A stretch of DNA of 64,000 nt from Dyadobacter arcticus (GCF_011762185.1 NZ_JAASQJ010000002.1:310001-374000); one strand, 5' to 3'; positions 45,697 through 55,092 are shown, counted from the stretch's first letter. A program made the numbers and translations. Notes: generated by a model from the sequence alone, not told the origin.

Positions 45697-46650
45697 TTGA
45701 AAACATTTACTACTCTGTTGGCATTGACGCTTTGCCTGTCAACCCAAATTTTCGCCCAAACGCGTTCAAATAACAAGGAGCTCCGCGGCAACGGGAAAGT
45801 AATTACTAAGTCCTACACGGTCGCGACTTTTGAAGCAATTGAAATTGAGCAATTTCCCCCAAATGTCGTTGTCGAGGTTTCAGACAAAACACCCTTTCTG
45901 AGCGTCTCCCTGGACGAGAACCTCGTTTCTCAATTACAAGTCATTTCCGAAAACGGCATATTAAAACTGGCTTTGAAAGATCCTGACGATAAGGATTTTT
46001 GGGTAAGTAAGGCCGACATTAATGTAAAGATTTCAACAAAGAACCTGAAAAGCCTCAGAAATGGATCAAATGGGAATGTTACGGTCACTGGGCTAAAAGA
46101 TGAGTCATTTAATCTAATTAACGATGCAAATGGCAGCATTACTTTGCAGGGGAAATCAACTACGCTTAACCTTGTAAGCCACGCAAACGGCAATATTGAT
46201 GCTGAAAAATTCTCGGTAGAAACAGCTAACGTAACTGCCGACGCAAATGCCACGATCAGGCTGAATACCCAAAGAATGCAGGTTGCATCAAAAGCATTTG
46301 CGCGTGTTGAAAATGTGAACGACGCGATGACGGCTTCAAAAACCAAAGTGGAAATGTCGGTATCACCCCGCTCCAAGCTGGTTACCTTACAATTCGTGAA
46401 TAATAGCGCTTCTTCCAGACAGATCACTCTTATTTCTTACGCACCACAGGAAACGGGCAATGAAACCAATGGTTTTACGCTCGCGCCCTATCAAAAAAAG
46501 GAGAAGCAATATCAGCCAGGGACGAAAGTTTACATTGCTACCCAAGCGCAGATTGATATGGTCATGGGTGATAAAATCTTGCAGGACAAGCCTTTCCTGA
46601 CCGTCCAGGCCGACGATGAAGGCCGTAAAATATTGTTGTCCGGTAAATAA
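45697..46650 (+). CDS. Exported DUF2807 (auto-transporter adhesin, head GIN) protein, TTG start
   Basis: A 317-residue exported protein starting at TTG: the frame upstream has a TAA three codons earlier and no ATG, and the product MKTFTTLLALTLCLSTQIFAQ is an ideal signal peptide. Residues 30-220 form a DUF2807 beta-helix-like domain with repeated turns (LRNGSNGNVTVTGL, INDANGSITLQGKS, VSHANGNIDAEKFS, VTADANATIRL). A C-terminal stretch of about 80 residues is less typical. Its function is unknown; such proteins are usually periplasmic or surface located. The FtsX-type permease follows 14 bp later and is probably co-transcribed. Confidence 0.87.
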   Translation: MKTFTTLLALTLCLSTQIFAQTRSNNKELRGNGKVITKSYTVATFEAIEIEQFPPNVVVEVSDKTPFLSVSLDENLVSQLQVISENGILKLALKDPDDKDFWVSKADINVKISTKNLKSLRNGSNGNVTVTGLKDESFNLINDANGSITLQGKSTTLNLVSHANGNIDAEKFSVETANVTADANATIRLNTQRMQVASKAFARVENVNDAMTASKTKVEMSVSPRSKLVTLQFVNNSASSRQITLISYAPQETGNETNGFTLAPYQKKEKQYQPGTKVYIATQAQIDMVMGDKILQDKPFLTVQADDEGRKILLSGK

Positions 46651-46664
46651 AAACAACTACGATC

Positions 46665-49112
46665 ATGTTCCAATCCTACCTGAAAATCGCGATACGCAGC
46701 CTGCGTAAGAACAGGTTGTTTTCAATCATTAATGTTGCCGGCCTTGGCCTTGGCATTGCTGCCTTCATCCTCATTTTTGAATATGTCGCTTTTGAAAAAA
46801 GTGTGAATATGTTCCACAAAAACCTGCCTACGCTATACCGGATGCTGGAAAGCAGGCCTACTGGCGATGTTTTTGTCCAAATGGCTCCGGCGATTGCACC
46901 TCTGATCAAAAAGGAATTCAACGAAGTAAAAGCCTATTGCAGGATCGCAGAAGGCTCGGCAAATGGGATTGTGACCATTGAAAATCCCGGCGAAAATGGC
47001 GCTGTGCAATCCTTCCGGGAAGATGGACTGAGCTATGCTGACGCCAGTTTTTTTACACTTTTCACTTTTCCATTACTTTCAGGCAATGCGCAAACTGCTC
47101 TTTCTGAAACCAATACCATAGCATTGTCTGCCTCGCGGGCAAAAAAGTATTTTGGTACAGAAAAGGTACTGGGGAAGACATTGGTGGTCAATAATCAGTT
47201 TGGGAAAACCTTATACACGGTTGCCGCTGTGTACCAGGATATACCCGAAAACTCAGACCTCAAATTTGACGCAATCCTGTCGCTTCAGACACTCGCCAAT
47301 CCCGCCAACCTTAATGGCAACGATTGGGCGCGTTTAGATGGTTTTGACGGCTCATATGTTACCAATTTTATTCAGGTGACCGAAAAAAGCAGCTATACAA
47401 CGCTTGAAAATAAAATCAATACACTCAAGAAAAAGCTTGATGCCGAGGACAAAAGCAAATTTGTATTGCAGCCGATGGCCAACATTCACCTGGGCTCATC
47501 CATGAACGATTCCTACCAAACCAGCGGCAGCTTGTCGTTTGTATATTTGCTCAGCGGTATCGCAATCCTGATCCTGGTCATTGCATGGTTCAATTACATC
47601 AACCTTTCCACAGCTGCTTCGCTCAAAAGGGCCAAGGAAGTTGGGGTCAGGAAAGTGGTTGGTGCGGGCCGGTTTCAATTGATCAATCAATTCCTGGGCG
47701 AGTCGTTTCTGTTGAATATCATTGGATTTTCGCTGGCGCTGCTGCTGGTATTTGCCGTTCAGAAAAGCTTTAATGACTTTACCCAAAAGAATTTTTCGCT
47801 GCAAGGATTACTGGCCGGCCCTTCCTGGATTGCCGCGGCGGTACTGCTGGTATTGGGGGCATTTTTGTCGGGAGGTTACGTGGCATTTTCAGTGACATCC
47901 CTGCAACCTATTCAAATATTAAAAGGTGCTTCCGGTTTGAAACTCAATTCAGGTAAAGAGAACTGGCTTCGCAAAATTCTGGTCGTCCTGCAATTCAGCA
48001 TTTCGGTAATCCTGATCATTTCAACATTAGTACTTTACAAGCAGCTGCAATATATGCAAACGAAAGACCTTGGTTTTAAGGCAGATCAACGCCTGGTCAT
48101 CAAAGGCCCTCAACTAGGCGATGGCAAATTGCTTGAAAGCAGCTCCGCGCTGCTCGACAATCAGGTGAGTGCATTGCCTTACGTTAAAAGCCTCTGCCAC
48201 ACGGGTATCGTACCAGGGAATTACTATTCGTTCAATGCGGCGGGCATTGTTAAACAAGGTGAAAAGTCAGACGACGCTAAAAAGAGTTACGCCATGGGCA
48301 TCATTGATGACCGATATCTATCGGTATTTCAGATCGGATTGGCCGCTGGCCGGAATTTCACCGTGCGGGAGGCTGAACAGGCCTGGGAGAAAAGCGGCAA
48401 ACTAATGATCAATGAATCAGCAGCCCGTCAGCTTGGTTTCGAGTCACCGCAAAAAGCAGCAGGTGCCATGATTAGCTGGGGACAACCGTTTGAGATTGTC
48501 GGAGTGGTGAAAGATTACAATCACCAGGGATTGCAAGAGGCGATCGACCCAATTGTATTTATGCCCCGCAGATCAGGCGGAAAGCTCGTTTTGCAGCTTT
48601 CAACCACCAATATGCAAAGGCAGCTGAAAGAATTGGAAAGTCTTTATAAGACTGCCTATCCCGGTAACCCTTTCGAATATTACTTTGTCGATCAGAAATA
48701 TAATGAGCAATATAACACCGAGAAGCAATACAGTCAGGTATTTGCACTGGCGTCGATGCTCGCCATTTTCATTGCTTGCCTGGGTTTGTTCGGGTTGGCC
48801 AGCTACCTGACCGAGCAGCGAACCAAAGAGATTGGCGTGCGGAAAGTCCTGGGTGCTAGTATTGCCGGAATTCTAACATTGGTATCAAAAGACTTTTTGA
48901 AATTGGTCATAATATCCATTGTCATCGCCTGCCCCATTGCCGGGTATGTTATGCACGAATGGCTGCAGGACTTTGCTTATCAGACAGATATTGCCTGGTG
49001 GATGTTCGTGGCAGCGGGTGGGTTAGTCATTTTTATTGCGGTGCTCACTGTTGGCTTCCAAAGTATCAAAGCTGCATTGATGAACCCGGTAGAATCTTTG
49101 CGCAATGAATAG
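46665..49112 (+). CDS. MacB/FtsX-type ABC transporter permease (duplicated)
   Basis: An 815-residue inner-membrane permease with two MacB periplasmic core domains and two FtsX domains. The first half starts SYLKIAIRSLRKNRLFSIINVAGLGLGIAAF and later has INLSTAASLKRAKEVGVRKVVGAGRFQLINQFLGES. The second half repeats this with LASYLTEQRTKEIGVRKVLGASIAGILTLVSKDF and ends in MNPVESLRNE. No ATPase gene is nearby, which is usual for this large Bacteroidota family. Possible roles are antibiotic or lipid export, or stress signalling. It follows the DUF2807 gene by 14 bp. Confidence 0.92.
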   Translation: MFQSYLKIAIRSLRKNRLFSIINVAGLGLGIAAFILIFEYVAFEKSVNMFHKNLPTLYRMLESRPTGDVFVQMAPAIAPLIKKEFNEVKAYCRIAEGSANGIVTIENPGENGAVQSFREDGLSYADASFFTLFTFPLLSGNAQTALSETNTIALSASRAKKYFGTEKVLGKTLVVNNQFGKTLYTVAAVYQDIPENSDLKFDAILSLQTLANPANLNGNDWARLDGFDGSYVTNFIQVTEKSSYTTLENKINTLKKKLDAEDKSKFVLQPMANIHLGSSMNDSYQTSGSLSFVYLLSGIAILILVIAWFNYINLSTAASLKRAKEVGVRKVVGAGRFQLINQFLGESFLLNIIGFSLALLLVFAVQKSFNDFTQKNFSLQGLLAGPSWIAAAVLLVLGAFLSGGYVAFSVTSLQPIQILKGASGLKLNSGKENWLRKILVVLQFSISVILIISTLVLYKQLQYMQTKDLGFKADQRLVIKGPQLGDGKLLESSSALLDNQVSALPYVKSLCHTGIVPGNYYSFNAAGIVKQGEKSDDAKKSYAMGIIDDRYLSVFQIGLAAGRNFTVREAEQAWEKSGKLMINESAARQLGFESPQKAAGAMISWGQPFEIVGVVKDYNHQGLQEAIDPIVFMPRRSGGKLVLQLSTTNMQRQLKELESLYKTAYPGNPFEYYFVDQKYNEQYNTEKQYSQVFALASMLAIFIACLGLFGLASYLTEQRTKEIGVRKVLGASIAGILTLVSKDFLKLVIISIVIACPIAGYVMHEWLQDFAYQTDIAWWMFVAAGGLVIFIAVLTVGFQSIKAALMNPVESLRNE

Positions 49113-49148
49113 TTTGTTTTGAAATTCTGCTTTATTGCTAAAAAATAA

Positions 49149-49718
49149 ATGATGGAGGTTTTAAGACAGCATATTATTGCCCGCCTGGGAAACGACATTG
49201 AGCACTTAGACCAAGTGCTCAATGCTTTTGAACATATTCAAGCAAGGCGCAACCAACAACTGTTAACACAAGGCGAAGTTTGTAAATACGTTTACTTCGT
49301 CGCAAAAGGTTGTTTACAAGTTTATGTTTACGACAGGAACTTCAATGAAACCACAAGAGACGTTATCATCGAAGACAATTGGTGTTCCGAATTGGTGAGT
49401 TTTGGAAGCAGTAAACCTGCTACCGAAAATATCAGGGCTGTGGAACCGTGCGAACTTTTTGGTATTAAGAAACATAATTTTCAGCAGTTAATCGAAACAG
49501 TCCCTCAGTTCGACAAAGTGTACAAACAAATCCTGGAAGCATCTTATGCAAACTCAGTGTATCGGATTAATACCTTTGTTTCCCTGAGTGCATTGGAGAG
49601 GATACAATGGTTAATGCAATACCGGCCCACGCTGATGAGAAGACTTTCGAGCAAACTGATCGCCTCTTATCTAGGTATCAACAAGGATGTTTTCAGCAGG
49701 CTAAGGGCGAAATTGTAA
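49149..49718 (+). CDS. Crp/Fnr-family regulator
   Basis: A 189-residue regulator with a cyclic-nucleotide-binding-like domain (about 15-125: RRNQQLLTQGEVCKYVYFVAKGCLQVYVYD, IIEDNWCSELVSFGSSKPATENIRAVEPCELFGI) and a short C-terminal winged helix (RRLSSKLIASYLGINKDVFSRLRAKL). The effector domain lacks the Arg-Ser pair that binds cAMP in Crp, so it probably responds to something else or nothing. It is typical of the small Bacteroidota Crp group. It starts 36 bp after the permease and could be co-transcribed. Confidence 0.9.
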   Translation: MMEVLRQHIIARLGNDIEHLDQVLNAFEHIQARRNQQLLTQGEVCKYVYFVAKGCLQVYVYDRNFNETTRDVIIEDNWCSELVSFGSSKPATENIRAVEPCELFGIKKHNFQQLIETVPQFDKVYKQILEASYANSVYRINTFVSLSALERIQWLMQYRPTLMRRLSSKLIASYLGINKDVFSRLRAKL

Positions 49719-49900
49719 AACGTAGTCTTGATGGATAAAATCTTAAACCTTGGAAGATACATTTCCCCTTTGACAGATCAGCCAGGCCAAAGCCATTGGT
49801 TGCAACACTTGCAATTACTCAACTTCCTCATATCGTCTTAATGGAACAATATTTTAATTATTGATCTTAATTAAGGTAAAATCTAATCTTTAAGGCGAAT

Positions 49901-50329
49901 ATGTGGTTGGTTTGGGCAATTTTGGCCGCTGTTTCGGCGGCATTAGTAACAGTACTTACAAAAGCAGGCTTGAAAAACGTCGATTCCAGTCTGGCTTTCG
50001 CCCTTCAATCCATTTTCATTGTTTCCATCACCTGGATTGTGGTTGCATGGCAGGGGACATTCTCGCAAGTACAGCAGATTGAAACCAGAACCTGGGTGTT
50101 GCTGTCGCTGGCTGGCGTGGCGACAACGCTTTCTACATTGTTCTCATTCAAAGCATTATCAATCGGAAAAGCATCCTATGTCATCACCGTCGAGCGGTCC
50201 TCATTGGTGATCGCAGTGATTCTTTCCGTTCTGTTTTTGAAAGAAAAAGTCACCTGGCAATTAGTCGTAGGTGCCGTAATGATTATCGGCGGTGCGGTCT
50301 TGATCGCCCTTTCGGCACCTGGCAAGTAG
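49901..50329 (+). CDS. Half-size EamA/DMT-family transporter
   Basis: A 142-residue membrane protein with one EamA repeat: five predicted helices, with VWAILAAVSAALVTVLTKAGL at the start and YVITVERSSLVIAVILSVLFLKEKVTWQLVVGAVMIIGGAVLIAL at the end. The usual DMT transporter has two such repeats; half-size members act as dimers. The substrate is unknown. The 180 bp upstream are AT-rich, with ATTGATCTTAATTAAGG just before the start region. The DUF808 gene follows 32 bp later. Confidence 0.88.
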   Translation: MWLVWAILAAVSAALVTVLTKAGLKNVDSSLAFALQSIFIVSITWIVVAWQGTFSQVQQIETRTWVLLSLAGVATTLSTLFSFKALSIGKASYVITVERSSLVIAVILSVLFLKEKVTWQLVVGAVMIIGGAVLIALSAPGK

Positions 50330-50361
50330 GCTGCCCGAATCTTCACAAGTAAAACAAAATT

Positions 50362-51279
50362 ATGGCGTCCGGTTTCTTTGCAATTTTAGATGATATAGCG
50401 TTTTTGATGGATGATGTTGCACTGGCAACCAAGATAGCAACGCAAAAAACTGCTGGCATCTTGGGTGACGACCTAGCCGTGAATGCAGAAAAAGCAACAG
50501 GTTTTTTGTCAGAACGGGAATTGCCGGTACTGTGGGCTATTACGAAAGGCTCATTGATCAATAAGCTCATTATTGTCCCCGTGGCTTTGCTGCTAAATGT
50601 CTTTTTGCCGGCAGCAATTACCTATGTTCTAATTCTGGGAGGGCTTTATCTGGCTTATGAAGGTGTTGAAAAAATAGTCGAATACACTTTCCATCACCCT
50701 AAAAAAGAACATTCAGTCATTAAAGAAAATGAGCCTGGCGGTGACGTTATCAATACAGATAATGAAAAAACCAAAATAAAATCCGCTGTAACAACCGACT
50801 TTATTCTGTCCATAGAGATTGTAATCATTGCTTTGGGAAGTGTTGCGGAAGAGAATTTAACCTTGCAGATATTGACGGTCTCCGCAGTTGCATTGCTGGC
50901 AACAGTTGGCGTTTATGGCATTGTGGCGCTGATCGTACGAATGGACGATGCCGGTCGCAGGCTTATTGAAAAATCAGGTGATAAAGGTTTGTTTGCCAAA
51001 TTAGGCCACCTGCTAGTGAAGTCGCTACCAGTTTTGATCAAGATTTTAGGTGCTGTGGGTACAGTTGCTTTACTATTAGTTTCCGGCGGGATTTTTGAAC
51101 ATAACATCAAATACTTTCACGATCTCCTACCAAATATCCCTAAGATTGTGAAAGAATTCGGGATCGGTTTAATTGCGGGCTTACTCGTTTTCCTAATCTT
51201 TTCAGGTTTTAAGAAGGTATTTTTTAAGGCGAAATCTAGTGCAATGGAAAGCCCAGATTCAGCAGGCGGCGTCCGATGA
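50362..51279 (+). CDS. DUF808-family membrane protein
   Basis: A 305-residue inner-membrane protein of the DUF808/YedI family. The start is diagnostic: MASGFFAILDDIAFLMDDVALATKIATQKTAGILGDDLAVNAEKATGF. Hydrophobic segments lie near 65-105, 160-195, 225-245 and 270-290. The function is unknown. The last codons run into sequence that, on the other strand, encodes a deacetylase fragment, so the end of this gene marks a rearrangement junction and its final residues (ESPDSAGGVR) may be altered. Confidence 0.9.
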   Translation: MASGFFAILDDIAFLMDDVALATKIATQKTAGILGDDLAVNAEKATGFLSERELPVLWAITKGSLINKLIIVPVALLLNVFLPAAITYVLILGGLYLAYEGVEKIVEYTFHHPKKEHSVIKENEPGGDVINTDNEKTKIKSAVTTDFILSIEIVIIALGSVAEENLTLQILTVSAVALLATVGVYGIVALIVRMDDAGRRLIEKSGDKGLFAKLGHLLVKSLPVLIKILGAVGTVALLLVSGGIFEHNIKYFHDLLPNIPKIVKEFGIGLIAGLLVFLIFSGFKKVFFKAKSSAMESPDSAGGVR

Positions 51280-51282
51280 AGC

Positions 51283-51348
51283 CGTCAGATAAAATGTCCC
51301 TTTCAGGTTCAGCGAGTCCAATGCGGGAAGCGCATTGTCCAGATGCAT
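51283..51348 (-). pseudogene. Polysaccharide deacetylase (CE4) remnant
   Basis: On the minus strand a frame reads MHLDNALPALDSLNLKGTFY and then LT. This matches the conserved N-terminal block of CE4 polysaccharide deacetylases (DxxLDxALPxLDxLxLKGTFY), just after the catalytic YDD motif. The motif itself and everything after LT are lost; 9 bp after the block the other strand carries the end of DUF808. It lies 6 bp after the xylanase stop, in the same frame. It is a deletion scar of a former esterase gene at the end of the xylan locus. Confidence 0.65.
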
Positions 51349-51354
51349 AGCAGA

Positions 51355-52428
51355 TCAAAAATTCACGACACCCTCGAAGGCTTTTTTGGGTTTATTATTT
51401 TGATCAAACAACAGCGGATAATCCTTTCTGTTTGGCACCGGAAAATTATCCAGCCAGGTGGTTTTGTCCGATACATTCCAAAAAGTGACGCCGGTGATTG
51501 TGCCTTTGTGTTTTCTGAATACATCAAAAAGCATTTTATACTGGGCTGTCTGTTTTTCTACCATTTCGGAGGTCAACTCGCCCGTATCCGTCGGTTTCTT
51601 CTCACGGCGCTCATGCTCTTTTGGATGAACCGACACGTCCAGCTCGGTGATTTGCACTGCCAATCCAAGGCTGGCAAACTGCGTAATGGATTTTTCCAGC
51701 TCAGCAGCAGTCGGCTCGTAGATGGACCAATGCCCTTGCAAACCCACACCGTCTATGGGCACATTCTTTTCTTTCAATTTTTTCACCAGCTGAAAAATCT
51801 TTTCTCTTTTGGCAGCACTTTCAGTATTGTAATCATTGTAAAACAACTTCGCCGACGGATCAGCCACATGCGCATATTCAAACGCCTTTTCGATATAATC
51901 CTCCCCAATAATCTCGTAGAACTTTGACTTGCGGTATATGCTGGCGCTTGTGTCGGGTACGGCTTCGTTAACTACGTCCCAGGCATATATTTTACCTTTA
52001 TAGCGACCTACCACCTCGTTGATATGTGATTTAAGCCGATCCAAAAGCACTTCCCGGCTGACCTGCTTTCCCAAAGAATCGGTAAAAAACCATTTAGGCG
52101 TCTGGTTATGCCAGCACAGTGTATGCCCACGCACTTTCATTCCATTTTTTTGAGCAAATGCGATAATTGCGTCCGGGCCTTCCCATGCATACCGGTTAGG
52201 CTCCGGGTGGATTGGGCCCATTTTCATGGAGTTTTCGGGCGTGAGGCTGTTGAATTGCTGCGTAATCAGCTCAGTCTCCGAACCCGTCAAACTCCTGGGC
52301 GAAACCGCTACGCCGATAGGAAAATAATCTTTATAGGCCTCTTTCAGGGACTTTTGGGCTTGCGCTAAAACCGGGCCCGACACTACGACACCCCAGATCA
52401 GAATGTGCAACTTTATCAACGTTTTCAT
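51355..52428 (-). CDS. Endo-1,4-beta-xylanase, GH10
   Basis: A 357-residue exported GH10 xylanase; signal peptide to about residue 22 (SGPVLAQ). The TIM-barrel carries all GH10 landmarks: FNSLTPENSMKMGPIHPE near 60, GHTLCWHNQTPKWF near 100, acid/base Glu155 in AWDVVNEAV and nucleophile Glu262 in QITELDVSV, then VTFWNVSDKTTWLDNFP. It cuts internal beta-1,4 bonds of xylan. Its ATG overlaps the TGA of the broken esterase by 4 bp. It is the last intact gene of the xylan locus. Confidence 0.96.
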   Translation of the reverse strand: MKTLIKLHILIWGVVVSGPVLAQAQKSLKEAYKDYFPIGVAVSPRSLTGSETELITQQFNSLTPENSMKMGPIHPEPNRYAWEGPDAIIAFAQKNGMKVRGHTLCWHNQTPKWFFTDSLGKQVSREVLLDRLKSHINEVVGRYKGKIYAWDVVNEAVPDTSASIYRKSKFYEIIGEDYIEKAFEYAHVADPSAKLFYNDYNTESAAKREKIFQLVKKLKEKNVPIDGVGLQGHWSIYEPTAAELEKSITQFASLGLAVQITELDVSVHPKEHERREKKPTDTGELTSEMVEKQTAQYKMLFDVFRKHKGTITGVTFWNVSDKTTWLDNFPVPNRKDYPLLFDQNNKPKKAFEGVVNF

Positions 52429-52850
52429 AAATAATACTTATCGATTTTTTCATAATGCGGGGCAGGCGGCGTGGTATTGTTGGCAAACCATCCAGAACTG
52501 AATACACCCAGATACGAAAACATATCATTGTTTTTTACACCTGCATACAATGTTTGCAACCCTCCCATCGAAAGCCCTGCCAGCGCGCGGCCAGCAGAAG
52601 TGGTTTCCACCCGGTAGCTGCTTTCTACGAATGGGATCGCTCCCAGTTTCAGCTCATTTTCGAACATTTTCAATGCATTCTCATTAAAGCCAGCAATGCC
52701 GCCGGTAGCTCCCATATTTCTCCGTGCGGCACGATACTGGATTGAATCAATTTTCCCGGCAGCAATGCCTTCCCGGACAGAATCAAAACCCTTGGGCATT
52801 TCCATCAGGATTTCCTGAGCAAATTTAGCGGTTGATTTTAGCTTACCCGA
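52425..52850 (-). pseudogene. CE1-type esterase with N-terminal, internal and C-terminal losses
   Basis: The frame opens just after the upstream oxidoreductase stop and has an ATG at 52805 (126 residues), but no signal peptide. FDSVREGIAAGKIDSIQYRA resembles the region before the esterase domain of acetylxylan/feruloyl esterases. Next should come a VYTPPGY...LHG segment, which is absent. The text jumps to NENALKMFENELKLGAIPFV and the nucleophile elbow RALAGLSMGGLQTLY (Ser in GLSMGG). It stops at HYEKIDKYYL, well before the Asp and His of the triad. The enzyme cannot be active. Its TGA overlaps the xylanase ATG. Confidence 0.7.
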
Positions 52851-52855
52851 ATGAA

Positions 52856-53944
52856 TTAGATCTTAACAATCTTGCCTGACGCTGCTGATTTATAAATCGC
52901 TTCCACAACCCGAATGTCGCGAAGCCCCTCTTCTCCCGGTGCGATCATGTCGGTATTGTTCATAATTGCCATACAATCCTCATCCATTTGCTTAGCCTGC
53001 TGACTTTTGATTGGGAAATTGATGATGGTACCGTCAGACATACTTCCTTTATTGCCATTGTAACCTGACTGCGGTTCCAGTTTTAACCAGCCCTTTTCAT
53101 AATTCACCTGCAAATTATTCATATTGATCCCAAAGCTGGTCTGGCAGGCAGCTCTTGCTCCACTTGGAAAGTCGAGCATAAACATCATGGTTTCTTCTAC
53201 TTCCTTATAAATTTCCGGCCTTGTTGTGGAAGCCTGCGCAAACACGCTGATAGGTTCTTCGCCTGTCGCAAGCCTGGCTCCCTGCAATGCGTACACACCC
53301 ATATCGCCCATGACGCCACCGCCTAATGCTTTTTTCTGTTTCCAATGGTCTGTACGCGCATCGAAATATCCTGCGGCGCTGTTGACCATTTTTATTTTAC
53401 CAAATTTCTGTTCTTTGGCGACTTTCATCACGGCCTGGATATTGGGATCGTGCTGACAGCGGTACCCAATCGCAAGCTTTACTTTATTGCTTTTACAGGC
53501 CGCGATCATGGCCTGGCAGTCGGCGACAGAGGGAGCCATTGGCTTTTCACAAAAAACCTGTTTACCTGCCTTTGCCGCCCGTACCACAAACTCCCGGTGC
53601 ATGGACGGAGGCAGGACTACATATACAATGTCTATATCCGGGTTGTCCGCGATCTTATCGAAATTTTGATAGTTGTAAATGTTTTTTTCGGGAATGTTGT
53701 ATTTCGCTTTCCAGGTCTCGGCTTTTGCCGGTGTGCCTGTGACAATGCCAGCTAAAAAGCATTTTTCAGTCAGTTGCAACGCGGGGGCCAGCAAATCGGT
53801 GCTGTAATAACCCAGACCAACGAGGGCTATACCCAATTTATCTTTTTTAGGTGACGTTGCAGCCAGTAATGAATTGCCCGAAAATAATGTAGCAGCGCTA
53901 GCCAGTGTCAATGTGGATAGGAAATCCCTTCTTTCTATTAACAT
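52856..53944 (-). CDS. Gfo/Idh/MocA-family oxidoreductase with export signal
   Basis: A 362-residue NAD(P)-dependent oxidoreductase. The ATG at 53944 is preferred because it gives the signal ERRDFLSTLTLASAATLFSGNSLLAA, resembling a Tat-type leader of this family (RR). The Rossmann region is LGIALVGLGYYSTDLLAPAL, then YVVLPPSMHREFVVRAAKAGKQVFCEKPMAPS (the EKP motif), followed by GYRCQHDP. It is a putative glucose-fructose oxidoreductase-like enzyme acting on xylan-derived sugars in the periplasm. It lies between GH43 and the esterase remnant in the xylan locus. Confidence 0.9.
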   Translation of the reverse strand: MLIERRDFLSTLTLASAATLFSGNSLLAATSPKKDKLGIALVGLGYYSTDLLAPALQLTEKCFLAGIVTGTPAKAETWKAKYNIPEKNIYNYQNFDKIADNPDIDIVYVVLPPSMHREFVVRAAKAGKQVFCEKPMAPSVADCQAMIAACKSNKVKLAIGYRCQHDPNIQAVMKVAKEQKFGKIKMVNSAAGYFDARTDHWKQKKALGGGVMGDMGVYALQGARLATGEEPISVFAQASTTRPEIYKEVEETMMFMLDFPSGARAACQTSFGINMNNLQVNYEKGWLKLEPQSGYNGNKGSMSDGTIINFPIKSQQAKQMDEDCMAIMNNTDMIAPGEEGLRDIRVVEAIYKSAASGKIVKI

Positions 53945-54031
53945 AATGTTTTGATTAAGGATTGAATTAACTGTTTTTTTTGAACCATTTAGATCTATTC
54001 GATCGATTTCGATCGATTTCTTACCTTCCAA

Positions 54032-55081
54032 TCACGGCTCAATCGTTTTGATCGAACCATCTGCTTCACGAAGCAATTCCCGGACTTTGATATTCCTCAA
54101 ATGCGTTTTGCCTGATAGCTCCACGTCATGGTAAAAAATATACCATTTCCCTTTAAACTCAATGATTGAGTGATGGGTTGTCCAGCCCGTTACTGGTTTC
54201 ATGATCACTCCTTTGTAGGTGAAAGGCCCGTATGGCGAGCTGCTAACCCCATAGGCCAGCAAATGGGTATCGCCGGTTGAATAAGAAAAATAATATTTAT
54301 CGCCAAACCGGTGCATCCACGCGCCTTCGAAAAAGCGGCGGTTGCTGTCGCTTGCCAATAATGGTTTACCATTTTCGTCCAGGATTATAACATCTTTTGG
54401 TGCTTCGTCAAACACCAACATATCGTCTTTCATCCGGGCCACTTTTGCGTTCAGCGCAGGTTCATTTTCATGCCCTTTTCCCAGATCGGTTTTCAGGCTT
54501 GCATCATAATTGCCGGTATGCCAGCGCTGCAATTGCCCGCCCCAGATACCGCCGAAATACATATAGGCTTTACCATCCTTATCCATAAAAACCGCGGGAT
54601 CAATGCTGTAACTGCCGGGAATTGGATTTGCCTCAGCTTTGAAAGGACCGGTCGGAGACTTGCTCGTCGCAACGCCGATTTTGAAAACATCTTTTTTGTC
54701 CTTTACCGGAAAATAGAGATAATAAGTGCCATTTTTGAAAGCCGCGTCGGGCGCCCAAAGCTGCCGCCCCGCCCAGGGAATATCTTTGACATCCAGCGCC
54801 ACGCCATTGTCTTTGGCAGGACCATTAATATCATCCATTGAGAAAATATGGTAATCACGCATGTTAAAATGTGCTCCTTCATCATCCTCAGGCACATTTG
54901 ATTCTACATCATGCGATGGATAAATGTAAATCTTACCATCGAAAACATGCGCCGACGGATCTGCTGTGTAAATATCCTTCACCAGCGGTTTCGGTTTGGC
55001 GGCGTTGGATTGGGCAGCCACATTATAAGAAATACAGCAGAAAAGGCTTGCGATAAATGCTATTTTGTAATGTGAGGACAT
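54032..55081 (-). CDS. GH43-family glycosidase (xylosidase/arabinofuranosidase type)
   Basis: A 349-residue exported glycosidase, ATG at 55081, signal peptide to about residue 23 (YNVAAQ). Five-bladed propeller with the GH43 acidic triad by position: general base Asp41 in YTADPSAHVF, pKa modulator Asp161 in YSIDPAVF and general acid Glu252 in RRFFEGAWMH. Other typical text is RQLWAPDAAFKNGTYYLYFPVKD and HHSIIEFKGKWYIFYHD. It probably removes xylose or arabinose from xylan oligosaccharides. It starts 11 bp after the FG-GAP lipoprotein gene. Confidence 0.93.
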   Translation of the reverse strand: MSSHYKIAFIASLFCCISYNVAAQSNAAKPKPLVKDIYTADPSAHVFDGKIYIYPSHDVESNVPEDDEGAHFNMRDYHIFSMDDINGPAKDNGVALDVKDIPWAGRQLWAPDAAFKNGTYYLYFPVKDKKDVFKIGVATSKSPTGPFKAEANPIPGSYSIDPAVFMDKDGKAYMYFGGIWGGQLQRWHTGNYDASLKTDLGKGHENEPALNAKVARMKDDMLVFDEAPKDVIILDENGKPLLASDSNRRFFEGAWMHRFGDKYYFSYSTGDTHLLAYGVSSSPYGPFTYKGVIMKPVTGWTTHHSIIEFKGKWYIFYHDVELSGKTHLRNIKVRELLREADGSIKTIEP

Positions 55082-55092
55082 CAATAAGCTGG

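Noticed and set aside
53945-54031. An upstream start for the Gfo/Idh oxidoreductase
   Set aside because: It would place 29 charged residues ahead of a good export signal; the ATG at 53944 is preferred.
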